This document shows positions 5,956 through 6,879 of a DNA stretch of 6,879 nucleotides, piece after piece. The position numbers were made by a program, and so were the translations under genes. How positions within the stretch are numbered: position 1 is the first letter of the stretch; each line of letters begins with the position of its first letter. The notes under the pieces were generated by a model, which worked only from the letters and a program-made list of their open reading frames with translations, searched no databases and was not told where the DNA came from. Source of the stretch: Nitrospirota bacterium. Lineage in GTDB: Bacteria > Nitrospirota > UBA9217. Location of the stretch: contig DAIDTZ010000369.1 in NCBI GenBank assembly GCA_027456925.1, positions 1-6,879 of the forward strand, written 5' to 3'.

Positions 5956-5984
5956 TTGACAGTTCCCTGCAATATGGATATACT
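5956..5984 (+). promoter_or_regulatory. Strong sigma70-type promoter for the nfeD-type gene
   Basis: A perfect -35 TTGACA (5956-5961) is separated by 17 bases from TATACT (5979-5984, one mismatch). This is the best promoter in the window. Its start should fall at about 5990-5993, that is, at or a few bases before the ATG at 5993. The -35 lies seven bases from the divergent rsmD -35, so the two polymerases would compete for adjacent DNA. Confidence 0.75.
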
Positions 5985-5992
5985 TTGCTATC

Positions 5993-6879
5993 ATGAAGAG
6001 ACGAACAATGCAAATAAGTTCGCGGCTGATGGTTCTGTTTCTTGCGCTTTTTCTTATGCTGCCCGGGCTTGCGTCTGCATCCGCATCCAGTGAAAAAAAA
6101 CAGGCTGCAAACCAACCCGTTGCTCCGCTTGCTGTCAAACATAATCCGGTGTTTCTCCTCACGATCGATGCCCCGATCACGCCCGTCGTGGCCGAATACA
6201 TCGTGAAGTCGATCGACAAAGCATCCGCTGCCAAAGCTGAGGCAATCATCATTCAATTAAACACACCCGGCGGCCTGGTTGATTCCATGCAGCAGATCGT
6301 CATGAAAATGATGGCCTCCGATACGGCGACGGTGGTCTATGTTGCCCCGAGCGGCGGCAGGGCCGCATCAGCCGGGGTATTCATCACACTTGCGGCCAAC
6401 ATCGCCGCTATGGCGCCGGCAACGCACATAGGCGCGGCCCATCCGGTTACGATGCAGGGAAACATGGATAAAACCATGGAAACAAAGGTCGTCAATGATC
6501 TCGCAGCTATGGCGCGGGGCATTGCCGAGAAGCGCGGAAGGAATGCAATCTGGGCGGAAGACGCTGTTCGAAAGAGCGTTTCGATTACCGAGACCGAAGC
6601 GCTAAAGGACCACGTGATCGACCTCGTGGCGCCCGATGTACCGACACTCGTCAAGGATCTGAACGGCAAGACCGTTGACCTCGTCATCGGGAAGAAAACG
6701 CTTAATACAGTAGGAGCCGAAGTGAAGGAAATCAGGATGGGCTTTCGGTATCGATTCCTGGAGCTCATCAGCAATCCCAATATCGCCTACATCCTGATGA
6801 TCCTCGGTTTTTACGGCCTCTATTTTGAGCTCTCAAATCCCGGCGCCATTTTCCCCGGAGTTGCAGGTGCGATTTGCCT
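5993..6879 (+). CDS. Long-form NfeD membrane serine protease, ClpP/crotonase fold (partial)
   Basis: The first 295 codons are present; the 3' end is cut. A Sec signal peptide or signal anchor occupies residues 1-31 (KRR near the start, hydrophobic core about 12-25, ASASA cleavage-like region). The protease domain follows, about 52-225: IIIQLNTPGGLVDSM (85-99), then GGRAASAGVF (121-130) with the expected nucleophile S126, MAPATHIGAAHPV (140-152), and K165 in ETKVVND. S126 and K165 align with the Ser97-Lys138 dyad of the archaeal protease PH1510, so it should be catalytically competent. A transmembrane segment begins near 264 (IAYILMILGFYGLYFEL). Relatives end with more helices and an OB-fold NfeD domain and often sit beside a stomatin/SPFH gene, which would lie beyond the edge. 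The start at 5993 keeps a positively charged signal peptide but has no Shine-Dalgarno; an in-frame ATG at 6008 has a weak AAGAG seven bases before it. Confidence 0.92.
   Translation, partial: MKRRTMQISSRLMVLFLALFLMLPGLASASASSEKKQAANQPVAPLAVKHNPVFLLTIDAPITPVVAEYIVKSIDKASAAKAEAIIIQLNTPGGLVDSMQQIVMKMMASDTATVVYVAPSGGRAASAGVFITLAANIAAMAPATHIGAAHPVTMQGNMDKTMETKVVNDLAAMARGIAEKRGRNAIWAEDAVRKSVSITETEALKDHVIDLVAPDVPTLVKDLNGKTVDLVIGKKTLNTVGAEVKEIRMGFRYRFLELISNPNIAYILMILGFYGLYFELSNPGAIFPGVAGAIC

Noticed and set aside
5901..5972. Upstream extension of RsmD by 24 residues from an ATG at 5972
   Set aside because: The added residues are not family-like, the sequence overlaps the predicted rsmD promoter, and homologues begin at MRVTGG or equivalent.

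Overview
The window reads as ordinary Gram-negative chromosomal DNA of moderate GC content. Gene families and style suggest a deltaproteobacterial-type (Desulfobacterota) or Nitrospirota-type bacterium: a solute-symporter/histidine-kinase fusion with a two-component partner, a TumA-like small protein, the rsmD-coaD pair, and a long-form NfeD protease. This placement is inference only. No RNA gene, insertion sequence, CRISPR array or phage gene was seen.

Left part, minus strand (1-3368): a three-gene signalling operon read right to left. A 58-residue two-helix membrane protein (3192-3368) comes first. Its stop codon directly abuts the GTG start of a 981-residue sensor kinase (246-3191), whose N-terminal half is a sodium:solute-symporter-type membrane domain and whose C-terminal half is PAS, HisKA and HATPase. 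An 83-base gap follows, then the start of a response regulator (162 down to 1, cut by the window edge). The layout resembles CbrA/CbrB systems, in which a transporter-like membrane domain is joined to a kinase. The small protein is the least familiar part.

Middle, plus strand (3597-4747): a small gene with the look of the TumA-type antitoxin family, broken by one extra G near 3821-3823 and without a visible toxin partner, followed by an intact TrmH/SpoU-family RNA 2'-O-methyltransferase. The methyltransferase has no Shine-Dalgarno sequence, and an extended -10 box lies seven bases before its ATG, so its message is probably leaderless.

Right part: coaD (phosphopantetheine adenylyltransferase, CoA synthesis) and rsmD (16S rRNA guanine-N2 methyltransferase) form a minus-strand pair (rsmD first), convergent with the TrmH gene. 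A 92-base divergent region with two back-to-back sigma70-type promoters separates rsmD from a plus-strand nfeD-type membrane serine protease, which runs off the right edge. The rsmD and nfeD promoters are also placed so that their messages would have very short or no leaders.

I found no wholly new system. The points most worth a second look are the coupled small membrane protein ahead of the symporter-kinase, the single-base frameshift in the TumA-like gene, and the run of genes with promoters almost touching their start codons.
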